In this document: in pieces, positions 1 through 9,949 of the stretch
Layout: each line of letters starts with the position of its first letter
How positions within the stretch are numbered: position 1 is the stretch's first letter
Notes under the pieces: model-generated
Database searches by the model: none
What the model was told of the DNA's origin: nothing
What the model saw: the letters and a program-made list of their open reading frames with translations, nothing else
Source of the DNA: Stutzerimonas stutzeri
Lineage (GTDB): Bacteria; Pseudomonadota; Gammaproteobacteria; Pseudomonadales; Pseudomonadaceae
DNA length: 64,000 nt
Direction: 5' to 3'
NCBI RefSeq assembly: GCF_038561965.1
Contig: NZ_CP139348.1
Span: forward strand, 4,526,001 to 4,590,000
Program-made: the position numbers and the translations under genes

Positions 1-204
1 CCGCGTGAATGGAAGAACCAACTGTCCATGCCAGCCAATCCCTGAGCGCAGCAGGCGCTTCTCTTTCCGCTCCGTCGAACCGCACAGGGTACCCACAAGC
101 GAAACGCGGAATTAACCCGTCGCTTTTTGCAGCCTTGACTAAGCTCCTTGGCAGACGCCGGCAAAGCATCGGCGTTCCAGCCTGATAAGAAAGGAGAACC
201 TCCG
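1..204 (+). other. Leader region upstream of fdnG
   Basis: No coding region is supported here. A perfect 6-bp hairpin (arms 155-160 and 170-175, 9-nt loop) lies about 30 bp before the fdnG start and could shape the mRNA leader. A ribosome binding site (AAGGAG at 191-196) sits 8 nt before the ATG at 205. No convincing promoter was identified by eye. Confidence 0.5.
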
Positions 205-3200
205 ATGGATATGAACCGTCGACAGTTCTTCAAGGTCTGCGGTGTAGGCCTTGGGGCGTCGAGCATGGCGGCATTGGGCATGGCCCCACCAACGGCATAT
301 GCCGAGTCGATCCGGCATTTCAAACTGACCAACACGCGCGAAACCCGCAACACCTGCCCCTACTGCTCCGTCGGTTGCGGGCTGATCCTCTACAGCCAGG
401 GCAGCGGCGGCAAGAACGTCGCGCAGAACATCATCCACATCGAAGGCGACTCCGATCACCCGGTCAATCGCGGCACCCTTTGCCCGAAAGGCGCGGGCCT
501 GCTCGACTTCGTCCACAGCCCCAACCGCCTGCCCCATCCGGAAGTCCGCGAAGCTGGCAGCAACGAGTGGAAGCGCATCGAGTGGAGCGACGCCCTCGAC
601 CGCATCGCCCGGCTGATGAAGGACGACCGCGATGCCAACTTCATCGAGCGCAACGACAAAGGGCAGACGGTCAACCGTTGGCTGAGCACAGGTTTCCTCG
701 CCGCCTCGGCATCCTCCAACGAGGCCGGCTACATCACCCACAAAGTGGTTCGTTCACTCGGCATATTGGCGTTCGATAACCAAGCACGTGTCTGACACGG
801 CCCGACGGTGGCAAGTCTTGCCCCGACGTTTGGCCGTGGAGCCATGACCAATCACTGGAGTGATATCCAGAACGCTGACTTGGTCCTGATCATGGGTGGC
901 AACGCCGCCGAAGCGCATCCGTGCGGCTTCAAGTGGGTCACCGAGGCCAAGGCGCGCAACAAGGCGCGCCTGGTGGTGGTCGATCCGCGCTTCACCCGCT
1001 CGGCCTCCGTGGCCGACATGTATGCGCCTATCCGCACCGGCACCGACATCGCCTTCCTCGGCGGATTGATCAACTACCTGCTGGAAAACGACAAGATCCA
1101 GCATGAGTACGTGGTCAACTACACCGACGTCTCGTTCATCGTCAAAGAGGGCTTTGGCTTCGAGAACGGCCTGTTCAACGGTTACGACGCCGAGAAACGC
1201 GCCTACCCGGACAAGTCCAGCTGGAGTTATGAGCTGGATGAGGACGGCTTCGCCCGCGTCGACAAGAGCCTCACCCACCCGCGCTGCGTCTATAACCTGC
1301 TCAAGCAACACTACAGTCGCTACACGCCGGAGGTGGTCAGCAACATCTGCGGTACACCGCAGGACAAGATGCTCCAGGTCTGGGAGACCATCGCCGAAAC
1401 CTCGGCGCCGGGCAAGGTCATGACCATCATGTATGCCCTAGGCTGGACGCAGCATTCGGTCGGCTCGCAGATGATCCGCACCGGTGCCATGGTGCAACTG
1501 CTGCTCGGCAACATCGGCATGCCCGGCGGCGGCATGAATGCCCTGCGCGGTCATTCCAACATCCAGGGCCTGACCGATCTGGGCCTGCTCTCCAACCTGC
1601 TGCCCGGCTACATGACCCTGCCGCTGGACGCCGAACAGGACTACACGGCCTATATCACCAAGCGCACTGCCAAGCCGCTGCGCCCCGGGCAGTTGTCGTA
1701 CTGGCAGCACTACGAGAAATTCCACGTCAGTCTGATGAAGGCCTGGTACGGCAAGAACGCCACGGCGGAGAACAACTGGGGCTACGACTGGCTGCCGAAG
1801 CTGGATATCCCCGGCTACGACGTGCTCAAGGTCTTCGACATGATGTACCAGGGGCAGGTGAACGGTTATTTCTGCCAGGGCTTCAACCCCATCGCCTCGT
1901 TCCCCAACAAGGCCAAGGTCAGCGCTGCGCTGGCCAAGCTCAAGTACCTGGTGATCATGGACCCGCTGGCCACCGAGACCTCGGAGTTCTGGCGCAATGC
2001 CGGCGAGTACAACGACGTCGACACGGCCAGCATCCAGACCACGGTGTTCCGCCTGCCGACCACCTGCTTCGCCGAGGAGGATGGCTCGCTGGTCAACAGC
2101 GGGCGCTGGCTGCAATGGCACTGGAAGGCCGCCGAGCCGCCCGGGCAGGCGCAGACCGACGTGGTGATCATGGGCGGACTGTTCCATCGTCTGCGCGAGC
2201 TGTATCGCAAGGAAGGCGGCGCCTACGCCGAACCGCTGCTCAACATCGACTGGGCCTATCGCCAGCCGGAGGAACCGAGCGCCGAGGAGATCGCCCAGGA
2301 GTACAACGGCAAGGCCCTGAGCGATGTGTTCGACCTGCAGACCGGAGCGCAGGTGGCCAAGGCTGGCGAGCTGCTGCCGGGCTTCGGCCTGCTGCGTGCC
2401 GATGGCAGTACCTCGAGCGGCTGCTGGATCTTCTGCGGTTCCTGGACCCAGGCCGGCAACCAGATGGCCCGGCGCGACAATGCCGACCCCTACGGCATGG
2501 GCCAGACGCTGGGCTGGGCCTGGGCCTGGCCGGCCAACCGCCGCATCCTCTACAACCGCGCCTCGGCCGACCCTGCGGGCAACCCGTGGGACGCGCAGAA
2601 GAAACGCCTGGTCTGGTGGGACGGCGGCAAGTGGGGCGGCACCGACGTGCCCGACTTCAAGGTCGACTCGCGACCCGAGGACGGCATGAACCCGTTCATC
2701 ATGAACCCCGAAGGGGTGGCGCGGTTGTTCGCCGTGGACAAGATGAACGACGGCCCATTCCCCGAGCACTACGAACCGTTCGAGACGCCCATCGGGCGCA
2801 ACCCGTTGCATCCGGGCAACCCCCAGGCCATCAGCAACCCGGCCGCGCGGGTATTCAAGAACGACATGGAGCTGTTCGGCACCGCGGAGGACTTCCCCTA
2901 CGCGGCCACCACCTACCGGCTGACGGAGCACTTCCACTTCTGGACCAAGCATTGCCGGCTCAACGCGATCACCCAGCCAGAGCAGTTCGTCGAGATCGGC
3001 GAGGTACTGGCCAACGAGCTGGGCATCACCGCCGGCGAGCGGGTCAAGGTGTCGTCCAACCGCGGCTACATCAAGGCGGTGGCGGTGGTGACCAAGCGCA
3101 TCAAGCCGCTGACGGTGGACGGGCAGACCGTGCACCAGATCGGCATTCCGCTGCACTGGGGCTTCGCCGGGGTGGCCCGCAACGGCTACCTGACCAACAC

Positions 3201-3279
3201 GCTGACGCCGTTCGTGGGTGACGCCAACACCCAGACGCCGGAGTTCAAGTCGTTCCTGGTCAACGTGGAGAAGGCATGA
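205..3279 (+). CDS. fdnG: Formate dehydrogenase (FDH-N/O type) alpha subunit, selenocysteine-containing
   Basis: Periplasm-facing catalytic subunit that oxidises formate to CO2 at a molybdenum bis-MGD centre and passes electrons to the beta subunit. The start at 205 gives a twin-arginine signal (RRQFFK at residues 5-10) and has a good ribosome binding site. A [4Fe-4S] cluster motif is visible at C51, C54, C58 and C93. The in-frame TGA at 793-795 is residue 197, in the context RV-U-HGPTV, the selenocysteine position of FdnG/FdoG, and it is followed by a SECIS-like hairpin. Reading through the TGA gives 1024 residues, normal for the family (about 1015). The gene ends by overlapping fdnH. Sequence alone does not separate FDH-N from FDH-O. 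A standard gene caller would split it into two pieces. Confidence 0.96.
793..838 (+). promoter_or_regulatory. SECIS element with UGA selenocysteine codon
   Basis: The UGA at 793-795 is followed directly by a perfect 7-bp outer stem (CACGGCC 796-802 with GGCCGTG 832-838). Inside it is an apical stem GGCAA 810-814 / TTGCC 818-822 with loop GTC, resembling the AGGUCU apical region bound by SelB in E. coli fdh mRNAs. The position immediately 3' of the UGA is what bacterial SECIS function requires. The nearby selA, selB and tRNA-Sec genes support it. Confidence 0.85.
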
Positions 3280-4217
3280 TGGCTACTCAAGACGTGATTG
3301 CCCGCTCCGCCACGACCACCGAGCGGCCGTCGATCCGCGAGATCGGCGAAGTGGCGAAACTCATCGATGTCTCCAAGTGCATCGGCTGCAAGGCCTGCCA
3401 GGTGGCGTGTTCGGAATGGAACGACCTGCGTGACGAAGTCGGCACCAGCAACGGGACCTACGACAACCCGATCGACCTCACCGCCGAATCCTGGACGGTG
3501 ATGAAGTTCGCCGAGTACGAGAACCCCGGCAGCGGCAACCTGGAGTGGCTGATTCGCAAGGACGGCTGCATGCACTGCGCCGACCCGGGCTGCCTCAAGG
3601 CCTGCCCGGCGCCGGGGGCGATCGTGAAGTACGCCAACGGCATCGTCGACTTCAACCAGGACCACTGCATCGGCTGCGGCTACTGCATCACCGGTTGCCC
3701 GTTCGACGTCCCGCGCATCTCCGAGAAGGACAAGAAGGCCTACAAGTGCACGCTCTGTTCCGACCGCGTATCGGTCGGCCTGGAGCCGGCCTGCGTGAAG
3801 ACCTGCCCCACCGGGGCCATCGTCTTCGGCAGCAAGGACGACATGAAGGAGCATGCCGCCGGGCGCATTGCCGATCTGAAGGAACGCGGTTTCGACCAGG
3901 CCGGCCTGTATGACCCCGATGGCGTTGGCGGTACGCACGTGATGTACGTGCTGCACCATGCCGACCAGCCCTCGCTGTACAACGACCTGCCGAACGAGCC
4001 AACCATCAGCCCGCTGGTCGGCCTGTGGAAAGGCGTGACCAAGCCCCTGGCCCTGCTGGGCATGGGCGCGGCGGTGCTGGCCGGCTTCTTCCACTACACG
4101 CGAGTCGGTCCGATTCGTGTCGAGGAAGAGGACGACAAGGCCGAACTCAGCGAGCCCGTGGTGCACCAGGTCGATCCTTCGGTGCATGTGGTCGACCCCA
4201 AGGAGCCGCGACCCTGA
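3279..4217 (+). CDS. fdnH: Formate dehydrogenase iron-sulfur (beta) subunit
   Basis: Electron-transfer subunit with four [4Fe-4S] clusters carrying electrons from FdnG to the cytochrome b subunit. Four cysteine groups are visible: CIGCKACQVAC, CMHCADPGCLKAC, CIGCGYCITGC and CTLC...CVKTCP. Near the C-terminus a hydrophobic helix (around ALLGMGAAVLAGFF) should anchor the protein in the membrane, followed by a charged tail. Two ATGs overlap the fdnG stop, at 3276 and 3279. The second gives the MATQD start that best matches known homologues. Length of about 312 residues is normal. Confidence 0.95.
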   Translation: MATQDVIARSATTTERPSIREIGEVAKLIDVSKCIGCKACQVACSEWNDLRDEVGTSNGTYDNPIDLTAESWTVMKFAEYENPGSGNLEWLIRKDGCMHCADPGCLKACPAPGAIVKYANGIVDFNQDHCIGCGYCITGCPFDVPRISEKDKKAYKCTLCSDRVSVGLEPACVKTCPTGAIVFGSKDDMKEHAAGRIADLKERGFDQAGLYDPDGVGGTHVMYVLHHADQPSLYNDLPNEPTISPLVGLWKGVTKPLALLGMGAAVLAGFFHYTRVGPIRVEEEDDKAELSEPVVHQVDPSVHVVDPKEPRP

Positions 4218-4274
4218 ATCCGGCGGCCCCGTTCGCGGGGCCATCCTCGGAGTCGATCGCTCAAGGAGCCAACG

Positions 4275-4898
4275 ATGAACAACAATGACATCGAACGCTA
4301 CAACCCCTCGCAGCGGACCAATCACTGGATCGTTGCCATCCTCTTCGTCCTCGCCGCGCTGTCCGGCCTGGCGCTGTTCCATCCGGCATTGTTCGGCCTT
4401 TCCGGGCTGTTCGGCGGCGGCACCTGGACGCGCATCCTGCATCCCTTCATCGGGGTCGCGATGTTCGTCTTCTTCCTCTGGCTGGCGATCCGCTTCGCCG
4501 GACACAACCGCATCGAAGCGCGCGATCGCCAGTGGCTCAGGCAGATCAACGACGTGGTGCACAACCGCGAAGACAAACTGCCGGAAGTCGGTCGCTACAA
4601 CGCCGGGCAAAAGGTGCTGTTCTGGGTGCTGATCCTCAGCATGCTGGTGTTGCTGCTCAGCGGCATCGTCATCTGGCGCGAGTACTTCAGCAGCTTCTTC
4701 GGCATCGTCTCGCTGCGCTGGGCTAGCCTGCTGCACGCGATTGCAGCCTTCGTGATGATCATCAGCATCATCGTGCACATCTATGCCGCCATCTGGATCA
4801 AGGGCTCGATGGGTTCGATGGTCTACGGCACGGTCAGTCGTGCCTGGGCGCGCAAGCACCATCCGGCCTGGTACCGGGAGCTCAACGAGCGCAAGTAG
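4275..4898 (+). CDS. fdnI: Formate dehydrogenase cytochrome b556 (gamma) subunit
   Basis: Inner-membrane dihaem cytochrome b that takes electrons from FdnH and reduces quinone. The 207 residues contain four hydrophobic helices. Histidines in the expected places for haem ligation include NHW near residue 16, LHPF in the second helix and the LLHAI and IVHIY stretches in the last helix. It follows fdnH by 57 bp and has a ribosome binding site (AAGGAG) before the ATG, so it belongs to the same operon. Confidence 0.93.
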   Translation: MNNNDIERYNPSQRTNHWIVAILFVLAALSGLALFHPALFGLSGLFGGGTWTRILHPFIGVAMFVFFLWLAIRFAGHNRIEARDRQWLRQINDVVHNREDKLPEVGRYNAGQKVLFWVLILSMLVLLLSGIVIWREYFSSFFGIVSLRWASLLHAIAAFVMIISIIVHIYAAIWIKGSMGSMVYGTVSRAWARKHHPAWYRELNERK

Positions 4899-5030
4899 GC
4901 GTTCCCGCGGTGGCACCGGGATTTCCGCGCACCCGCGCGGGAATCTTCGGCGCCGCGCACCATCGAAAGCCGAGCGACAACCGCGGACGGACTATGCTGT
5001 TCGGCATAACCACAAGAAAAGGAGTCCTGC

Positions 5031-5948
5031 GTGGCAGGCACCATTCTCGAGCCCGGGCAGATCGAAGCCGCTGCCAGCAAACCACCCTTCCTCAACCTGC
5101 CGCCACGCGACCTCTTCGCCCTGCGCAGCGAGCGCCTGGCAAAGCTCGCCGACGGCCATCCATTCGCCGACTACCTGCGCCTGCTGGCAGCCGTCTGCCA
5201 GGCGCAACAGCAGGTGCTGGACATTCACCTCGCCGAGTTGCCGGTGGATGCCCACCGCACCCGCGAATGCTTCAAGCACGACCTGCCGCCGCTGGCCGCC
5301 GATACCTTGGTGCGTGAAGACGGCTGGCTAGCGCTGCTGGATGCCTGGCTGGATGCCTTCGTGGTGCCCGACAACCCCGCAGTAGTCGGCGCGATCGAGC
5401 AACTGCGCGAGGCTGACAGCGGCCAGCGCAAAGCCTGGGCCGTGGGGCTCGTCAGCGGCCAGTACGACATCGTGCCGCCGGCGCTGGTGCCCTTTCTCGG
5501 CGCTGCGCTGCAGGTCGCCTGGAGCCACTGGCTGCTGCAGCTCGACCTCTCCGACCTGCGCGAGCGCGAAGACCAGACCCTATGCCCTTGCTGCGGTGCG
5601 CCGCCCATGGCCGGCATCATCCGCCATCGCGGCCAGCTCAACGGCCTGCGCTACCTGGTCTGCTCGCTGTGTGCCTGCGAGTGGCATTACGTGCGCGTCA
5701 AATGCAGCCTCTGCCGCAGCACCAAGAAACTCGACTACCTGCATCTGGAGGGCGCGCCTCAGGGCGTCAAGGCGGAGGTCTGCCCCGAGTGCAACGGCTA
5801 CCTCAAGCAGCTCTACCTGGAACTGGCGCCGGATGGCGAAAGCCTGTCCGCCGACCTCGCCACCCTGGAGCTGGACCTGCTGCTGGCCGAGCAAGGCTTC
5901 CAGCGCCAGGCGCCCAACCTGCTGCTGGCACCGGGGGGCGATGCATGA
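5031..5948 (+). CDS. fdhE: Formate dehydrogenase accessory protein FdhE
   Basis: Cytoplasmic maturation factor needed for active membrane-bound formate dehydrogenase. The C-terminal half contains the paired rubredoxin-like CxxC motifs typical of the family (CPCCGAPP, CSLCACEW, CSLC, CPEC). The start is a GTG at 5031 preceded by AAAAGGAG, and 305 residues is the usual length. It lies 132 bp after fdnI and its stop overlaps the selA start by 4 nt. Confidence 0.93.
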   Translation: MAGTILEPGQIEAAASKPPFLNLPPRDLFALRSERLAKLADGHPFADYLRLLAAVCQAQQQVLDIHLAELPVDAHRTRECFKHDLPPLAADTLVREDGWLALLDAWLDAFVVPDNPAVVGAIEQLREADSGQRKAWAVGLVSGQYDIVPPALVPFLGAALQVAWSHWLLQLDLSDLREREDQTLCPCCGAPPMAGIIRHRGQLNGLRYLVCSLCACEWHYVRVKCSLCRSTKKLDYLHLEGAPQGVKAEVCPECNGYLKQLYLELAPDGESLSADLATLELDLLLAEQGFQRQAPNLLLAPGGDA

Positions 5949-7354
5949 GCAGCAGCCACCTGCCCTCGGTCGACAAGCTGCTGCGCGACCCGGCCTGCCA
6001 ACCGCTGCAACAGCGCTACGGTCGCCAGGCATTGCTGAGCACTTTGCGCGACCTGCTCGATGAACTCCGTGAGCCCGCGCGCCATGGCCAGCTGGCTGCA
6101 CTGGAACTGTCCGATGCGGTGCTCGCCGGGCGCGCCGGCGAACGCCTGGCCAACCAGCACCGCAGCCGCGTGCGCCGCGTGTTCAACCTCACCGGCACGG
6201 TGCTGCACACCAACCTTGGCCGCGCGCTGCTGCCGGAGGAAGCCATCGAGGCGATCACCCTGGCCGCGCGTTATCCGCTCAACCTGGAATTCGACCTGGC
6301 CACCGGCAAGCGCGGCGATCGCGACGATCTCATCGAAGGGCTGATCCGCGAGCTGACCGGCGCCGAGGCCGTCACCGTGGTCAACAACAACGCCGCCGCC
6401 GTGCTGCTGGCGCTGAACAGCCTCGGCGCACGCAAGGAAGGCATCATTTCCCGCGGCGAGCTGATCGAGATCGGCGGTGCCTTTCGCATCCCCGACATCA
6501 TGGCCCGCGCCGGCGTGAAGCTGCATGAAGTCGGCACCACCAACCGCACCCACGCCAAGGATTACGAAGCGGCGATCAACCCGCGCTCGGGCCTGTTGAT
6601 GCGCGTGCACACCAGCAACTACAGCGTGCAGGGCTTCACCGCCAGCGTCGCTACCGCCGAACTGGCGCGCATCGCCCATGCCCACGACCTGCCGCTGCTG
6701 GAAGACCTCGGCAGCGGCAGCCTGCTCGACCTTTCGCGCTGGGGCCTGCCGAAGGAGCCCACCGTGCAGGAAGCCCTGCGCGACGGCGCCGACATCGTCA
6801 CCTTCAGCGGCGACAAGCTGCTCGGCGGCCCGCAGGCCGGGTTGATCGTCGGCAGCAAGGCACTGATCCAGAAGATCAAGACGAACCCGCTCAAGCGCGC
6901 CCTGCGCGTCGACAAGCTGACCCTTGCCGCGCTGGGAGCGGTGCTCAACCTTTATCGCGACCCCGACCGCCTGGCCGAGCGCCTCACCAGCCTGCGTCTG
7001 CTCAGCCGTCCGCAGGCCGAGATCCGCATCCAGGCTGAACGCATCGCCCCGGCGTTTGCCGCCGTGCTGGGTGAAACCTGGAACCTCGCCGTGGCCGACG
7101 CCCTCGGCATGATCGGCAGCGGTGCACAACCGGTGGCACGCCTGCCCAGCGCCGCATTGTGCATCCGCCCGCAACAGCCCAAGCGCCTGCGCGGCCGCAG
7201 CTTGCGCCAGCTGGAAGAAGCCCTGCGCTGCCTGCCGATTCCCGTGCTCGGGCGCATCGATGACGACGCCCTCTGGCTCGACCTGCGCCAGCTCGACGAC
7301 GAGCCGGCATTCCTTCAGCAATTACCGCAACTGCAAGAGGAGCTCGCCCGTTGA
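5945..7354 (+). CDS. selA: L-seryl-tRNA(Sec) selenium transferase
   Basis: PLP-dependent enzyme converting seryl-tRNA(Sec) to selenocysteinyl-tRNA(Sec) with selenophosphate. The PLP-binding lysine is in the motif FSGDKLLGGPQAG. The N-terminal LPSVDKLL and the internal RVFNLTGTVLHTNLGRA region are typical of SelA. The ATG at 5945 overlaps the fdhE stop (ATGA). The 469 residues compare with about 463 in E. coli. The gene overlaps selB by 4 nt, so translation of fdhE, selA and selB is probably coupled. Confidence 0.96.
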   Translation: MSSSHLPSVDKLLRDPACQPLQQRYGRQALLSTLRDLLDELREPARHGQLAALELSDAVLAGRAGERLANQHRSRVRRVFNLTGTVLHTNLGRALLPEEAIEAITLAARYPLNLEFDLATGKRGDRDDLIEGLIRELTGAEAVTVVNNNAAAVLLALNSLGARKEGIISRGELIEIGGAFRIPDIMARAGVKLHEVGTTNRTHAKDYEAAINPRSGLLMRVHTSNYSVQGFTASVATAELARIAHAHDLPLLEDLGSGSLLDLSRWGLPKEPTVQEALRDGADIVTFSGDKLLGGPQAGLIVGSKALIQKIKTNPLKRALRVDKLTLAALGAVLNLYRDPDRLAERLTSLRLLSRPQAEIRIQAERIAPAFAAVLGETWNLAVADALGMIGSGAQPVARLPSAALCIRPQQPKRLRGRSLRQLEEALRCLPIPVLGRIDDDALWLDLRQLDDEPAFLQQLPQLQEELAR

Positions 7355-9267
7355 TCGTCGGTACCGCCGGCCATATCGACCATGGCAAGACCGCACTGCT
7401 GCAAGCGCTCACCGGGCAACAGGGTGACCGCCGCCGCGAAGAGCGCGAGCGCGGCATCACCATCGACCTTGGCTGCGTCTATGCCGACCTCGGTGAAGGC
7501 GCGCTCACCGGCTTTATCGACGTGCCGGGCCATGAGCGTTTCGTGCACAACATGCTGGCCGGCGCCAGCGGCATCGATTGCGTGCTGCTGGTCGTTGCGG
7601 CCGATGACGGCGTCATGCCGCAGACCCGCGAGCACCTGGCCATCGTCGAGCTGCTCGGCATCCGCCGCGCACTGGTAGCGCTGACCAAGATCGACCGCGT
7701 CGAGCGGGCGCGCATCGCCGAAGCTGAGCAGCAGATCGCCAACCTGCTGGCCGCCGGGCCGCTTGCCGGTTCGCCGATCTTTCCGGCTTCCAGCATCCGC
7801 GGCGATGGCATCGACGCCCTGCGCACCGCGCTGATCGACGAAGCCGCCCGCACCGCCGCACGCAGCGACAGCGGTCATTTCCGCCTGGCCATCGACCGCG
7901 CCTTCAGCGTGACCGGCGCTGGCGTGGTGGTCACCGGCACCGCCTTTGCCGGGCGCGTGCGAATCGGCGACGAACTGCTCCTCGGCCCCACCGGAAAACG
8001 CGTTCGCGTCCGAGGTCTGCATGCGCAGAACCGTGAAGCCGGCGAAGCCCATGCCGGCCAGCGGGTGGCGCTGAATCTTGCCGGCGAGCGTTTGGCCGTC
8101 GAGCAGATCCATCGCGGCGACTGGCTACTGCACCCCTTGCTGCATGCACCCACCCAACGCATCGATATCGACTTCCAACTGCTGCCCGGCGAAGCCCACG
8201 AACTCAAGCACTGGACGCCGGTGCACGTGCACCTCGGCGCCCAGGACGTCACCGCGCGTATCGCCCTGCTCGAAGATGCGAGCCTGGCCCCGGGCGAACG
8301 CGCCTTCGCCCAACTGCTGCTGAACGCACCGAGCCACGCCGTGCATGGCGACCGTATCGTCCTGCGCGATCAGTCCGCCCAGCGCACCCTTGGTGGCGGC
8401 CGAGTGCTCGACCCGTACGCACCACCGCGCAATCGCCGCCGCGCCGCACGGCTGGAACAGCTTCGTGCCCTCGACCAGCCGAGTCTGGAGCAGGCATTGC
8501 CGCCGCTGCTCGCCAGCGCCACCAACGGCATCGATCCGCAAAGCCTGGAACGCCAATTCAACCGCCCGCGCGAAGGCTGGCAGCTGCCGCAAGGGATACT
8601 GGAGATTGGCACCCGACTAGGGCCACGGCTTTTTGATCAGGCCCGCTGGCATGAACTCGAAGCCACCCTGCTCGCCGCCCTGCAGCGTTTTCACGAAGAA
8701 CAACCCGACGAACTCGGCCCCGACCGCGACCGCCTGCGCCGCTATGCCCTACCGCAGCTGGAACGACCAGTATTCATCGCCCTGCTGGAACAGGCACTGG
8801 CCGCCGGCAGCATCGAAACGAGCGGTCCCTGGCTGCACCGCCCCGATCACCGGGTGCGCCTGAGCGATACGGAAGAAGGTTTGAAGGAACGCCTGTGGCC
8901 GTTGCTGGAAGCCGGCCAGTTCGACCCGCCCTGGGTCCGCGACCTGGCCCGCGACCTCGGCGTCGACGAAATGCAGATGCGCAACCTGCTCCGCAAGCTC
9001 GCCCGCCTCGGCCTGCTGCAACAGGTGGTGAAAGATTTGTTCTACCCCGAGTTCACCATTCGCCAACTCGCGGGGCATGTACTGCAACTGGAAGCACAAA
9101 GCGGCGTAATCCGCGCCGCCGCCTTCCGCGACCGCATCCAGCTCGGCCGCAAACGCAGCATCCAACTGCTCGAACACTTCGACCGCATCGGCCTCACCCG
9201 CCGCTTCGGCAACGAACGCAAAGTCCGCCAAGACAGCGCCTTGGCGATCCAGTCAGGCCTGGGGTAG
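7351..9267 (+). CDS. selB: Selenocysteine-specific elongation factor
   Basis: Brings Sec-tRNA(Sec) to ribosomes that have paused at a UGA followed by a SECIS. The EF-Tu-like GTPase domain shows GHIDHGKT at residues 8-15, DVPGHE and TKID. The C-terminal part is predicted to form the winged helices that bind the SECIS. The start is a TTG at 7351 overlapping the selA stop, and it gives the expected MIVGTAGHIDHGKT N-terminus. The 638 residues compare with about 614 in E. coli. Confidence 0.95.
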   Translation: MIVGTAGHIDHGKTALLQALTGQQGDRRREERERGITIDLGCVYADLGEGALTGFIDVPGHERFVHNMLAGASGIDCVLLVVAADDGVMPQTREHLAIVELLGIRRALVALTKIDRVERARIAEAEQQIANLLAAGPLAGSPIFPASSIRGDGIDALRTALIDEAARTAARSDSGHFRLAIDRAFSVTGAGVVVTGTAFAGRVRIGDELLLGPTGKRVRVRGLHAQNREAGEAHAGQRVALNLAGERLAVEQIHRGDWLLHPLLHAPTQRIDIDFQLLPGEAHELKHWTPVHVHLGAQDVTARIALLEDASLAPGERAFAQLLLNAPSHAVHGDRIVLRDQSAQRTLGGGRVLDPYAPPRNRRRAARLEQLRALDQPSLEQALPPLLASATNGIDPQSLERQFNRPREGWQLPQGILEIGTRLGPRLFDQARWHELEATLLAALQRFHEEQPDELGPDRDRLRRYALPQLERPVFIALLEQALAAGSIETSGPWLHRPDHRVRLSDTEEGLKERLWPLLEAGQFDPPWVRDLARDLGVDEMQMRNLLRKLARLGLLQQVVKDLFYPEFTIRQLAGHVLQLEAQSGVIRAAAFRDRIQLGRKRSIQLLEHFDRIGLTRRFGNERKVRQDSALAIQSGLG

Positions 9268-9306
9268 GCTGGACGCCGCTTCCTTTCTCCAATCACGACC
9301 AGATAA

Positions 9307-9402
9307 GGAAGGCAATCGCACCCGGTGGTGCGGCCGGGCTTCAAACCCGGTTGGGGACGGCAGCCGTGCCCGGGTGAGTTCGACTCTCACTGCCTTCCGC
9401 CA
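9307..9402 (+). tRNA. selC: tRNA-Sec (anticodon TCA)
   Basis: The sequence begins GGAAGGCA and ends TGCCTTCC-GCCA, giving a long acceptor stem with encoded CCA (9400-9402). The anticodon TCA is at 9341-9343 within loop CTTCAAA. The long variable arm and total of 96 nt are typical of selenocysteine tRNA. It lies 39 bp after selB, completing the Sec block. Its 3' 27 nt are repeated exactly at 11546-11572, so it has also served as an integration target. Confidence 0.94.
9376..9402 (+). repeat. 27-bp direct repeat, left copy (inside tRNA-Sec)
   Basis: The copy begins GAGTTCGACTCTCAC and ends with the tRNA-Sec CCA. It covers the T-loop, acceptor 3' strand and CCA. Identity with the second copy stops exactly at both ends (9375 T against 11545 C; 9403 A against 11573 T). 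Confidence 0.9.
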
Positions 9403-9590
9403 ATATCCCGAACGGATGGCTCGGCGCTAGGAAAATAAATCTGTCCCCTTTTCCCAGAGGTCGGACAGACCAGTCCGGCCTACGACGAGGCCAACCGAAA
9501 CTTGAGCCAACCCAGCGCGGGATAGCAATCACACGGAAAGTAGCTAGGCGATGGTATGCCCGAGCGCAGGGAGCTAAGCGGAAGTGACGT

Positions 9591-9665
9591 GCTAACGTCT
9601 GGTTAAGGGGCCGGCTTTAGCCGGTCCCAGTGAGCGAAGCGAGCGATTTGACTAATTGTTATAGC
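9591..9665 (-). repeat. attC-like integron recombination site B
   Basis: On the plus strand the site runs from GCTAAC (9591) to GTTATAGC (9665), so on the minus strand it ends with a GTTAGC-type core. A perfect internal hairpin CCGGCT-TT-AGCCGG (9611-9624) and partly complementary arms give a foldable attC-like structure. It sits directly after the stop codon of the 9665-9949 gene, as expected for the 3' end of an integron cassette read on the minus strand. The arms match less well than in site A. Confidence 0.6.
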
Positions 9666-9949
9666 TAGTTCACCTTCGGTTTTTCTTTTAGCGCGGTCTG
9701 AATCAAAACTGGAGTTGCTAGGCCAAGGTGAATTGCCATTAGTGCATTAAGTTTTATACCTATGTACGCATATAGAGCGGCTGTACCGCCGCCTAAAGCA
9801 ATCATTGCCAAGGTCATAATCCAGTAGAACTTTGATTTTACCCACGATGGCTGTTCGCTAAGCCAGCTATGACGAAGATTGTACAGTGCATATACCTCTG
9901 GAAGGACTCCTCCCGCCACACCAAACATGAAGGTTTCAAATATCGTCAT
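9665..9949 (-). CDS. Small membrane protein of unknown function (cassette gene)
   Basis: About 94 residues and not recognised as a named family. Three hydrophobic stretches are visible: FETFMFGVAGGVLPEVYAL, WIMTLAMIALGGGTAALYAY and LMAIHLGLATPVLI, separated by a charged segment (WVKSKFYW). This suggests a small integral membrane protein. The start at 9949 is preferred because a GAGG lies 7 nt upstream; an ATG at 9961 is also possible. It overlaps the end of the upstream gene by 14 nt, so the two form one transcription unit. Its stop touches the attC-like site. Confidence 0.65.
   Translation of the reverse strand: MTIFETFMFGVAGGVLPEVYALYNLRHSWLSEQPSWVKSKFYWIMTLAMIALGGGTAALYAYIGIKLNALMAIHLGLATPVLIQTALKEKPKVN

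Noticed and set aside
793..795. Premature stop making fdnG a pseudogene
   Set aside because: The TGA lies in the exact selenocysteine position, is followed by a SECIS hairpin, and the downstream frame is intact and conserved.
1438..3156. 572-codon open frame on the minus strand opposite fdnG
   Set aside because: GC-rich antisense shadow; the plus strand encodes a clear formate dehydrogenase and the minus translation is low-complexity with no family features.
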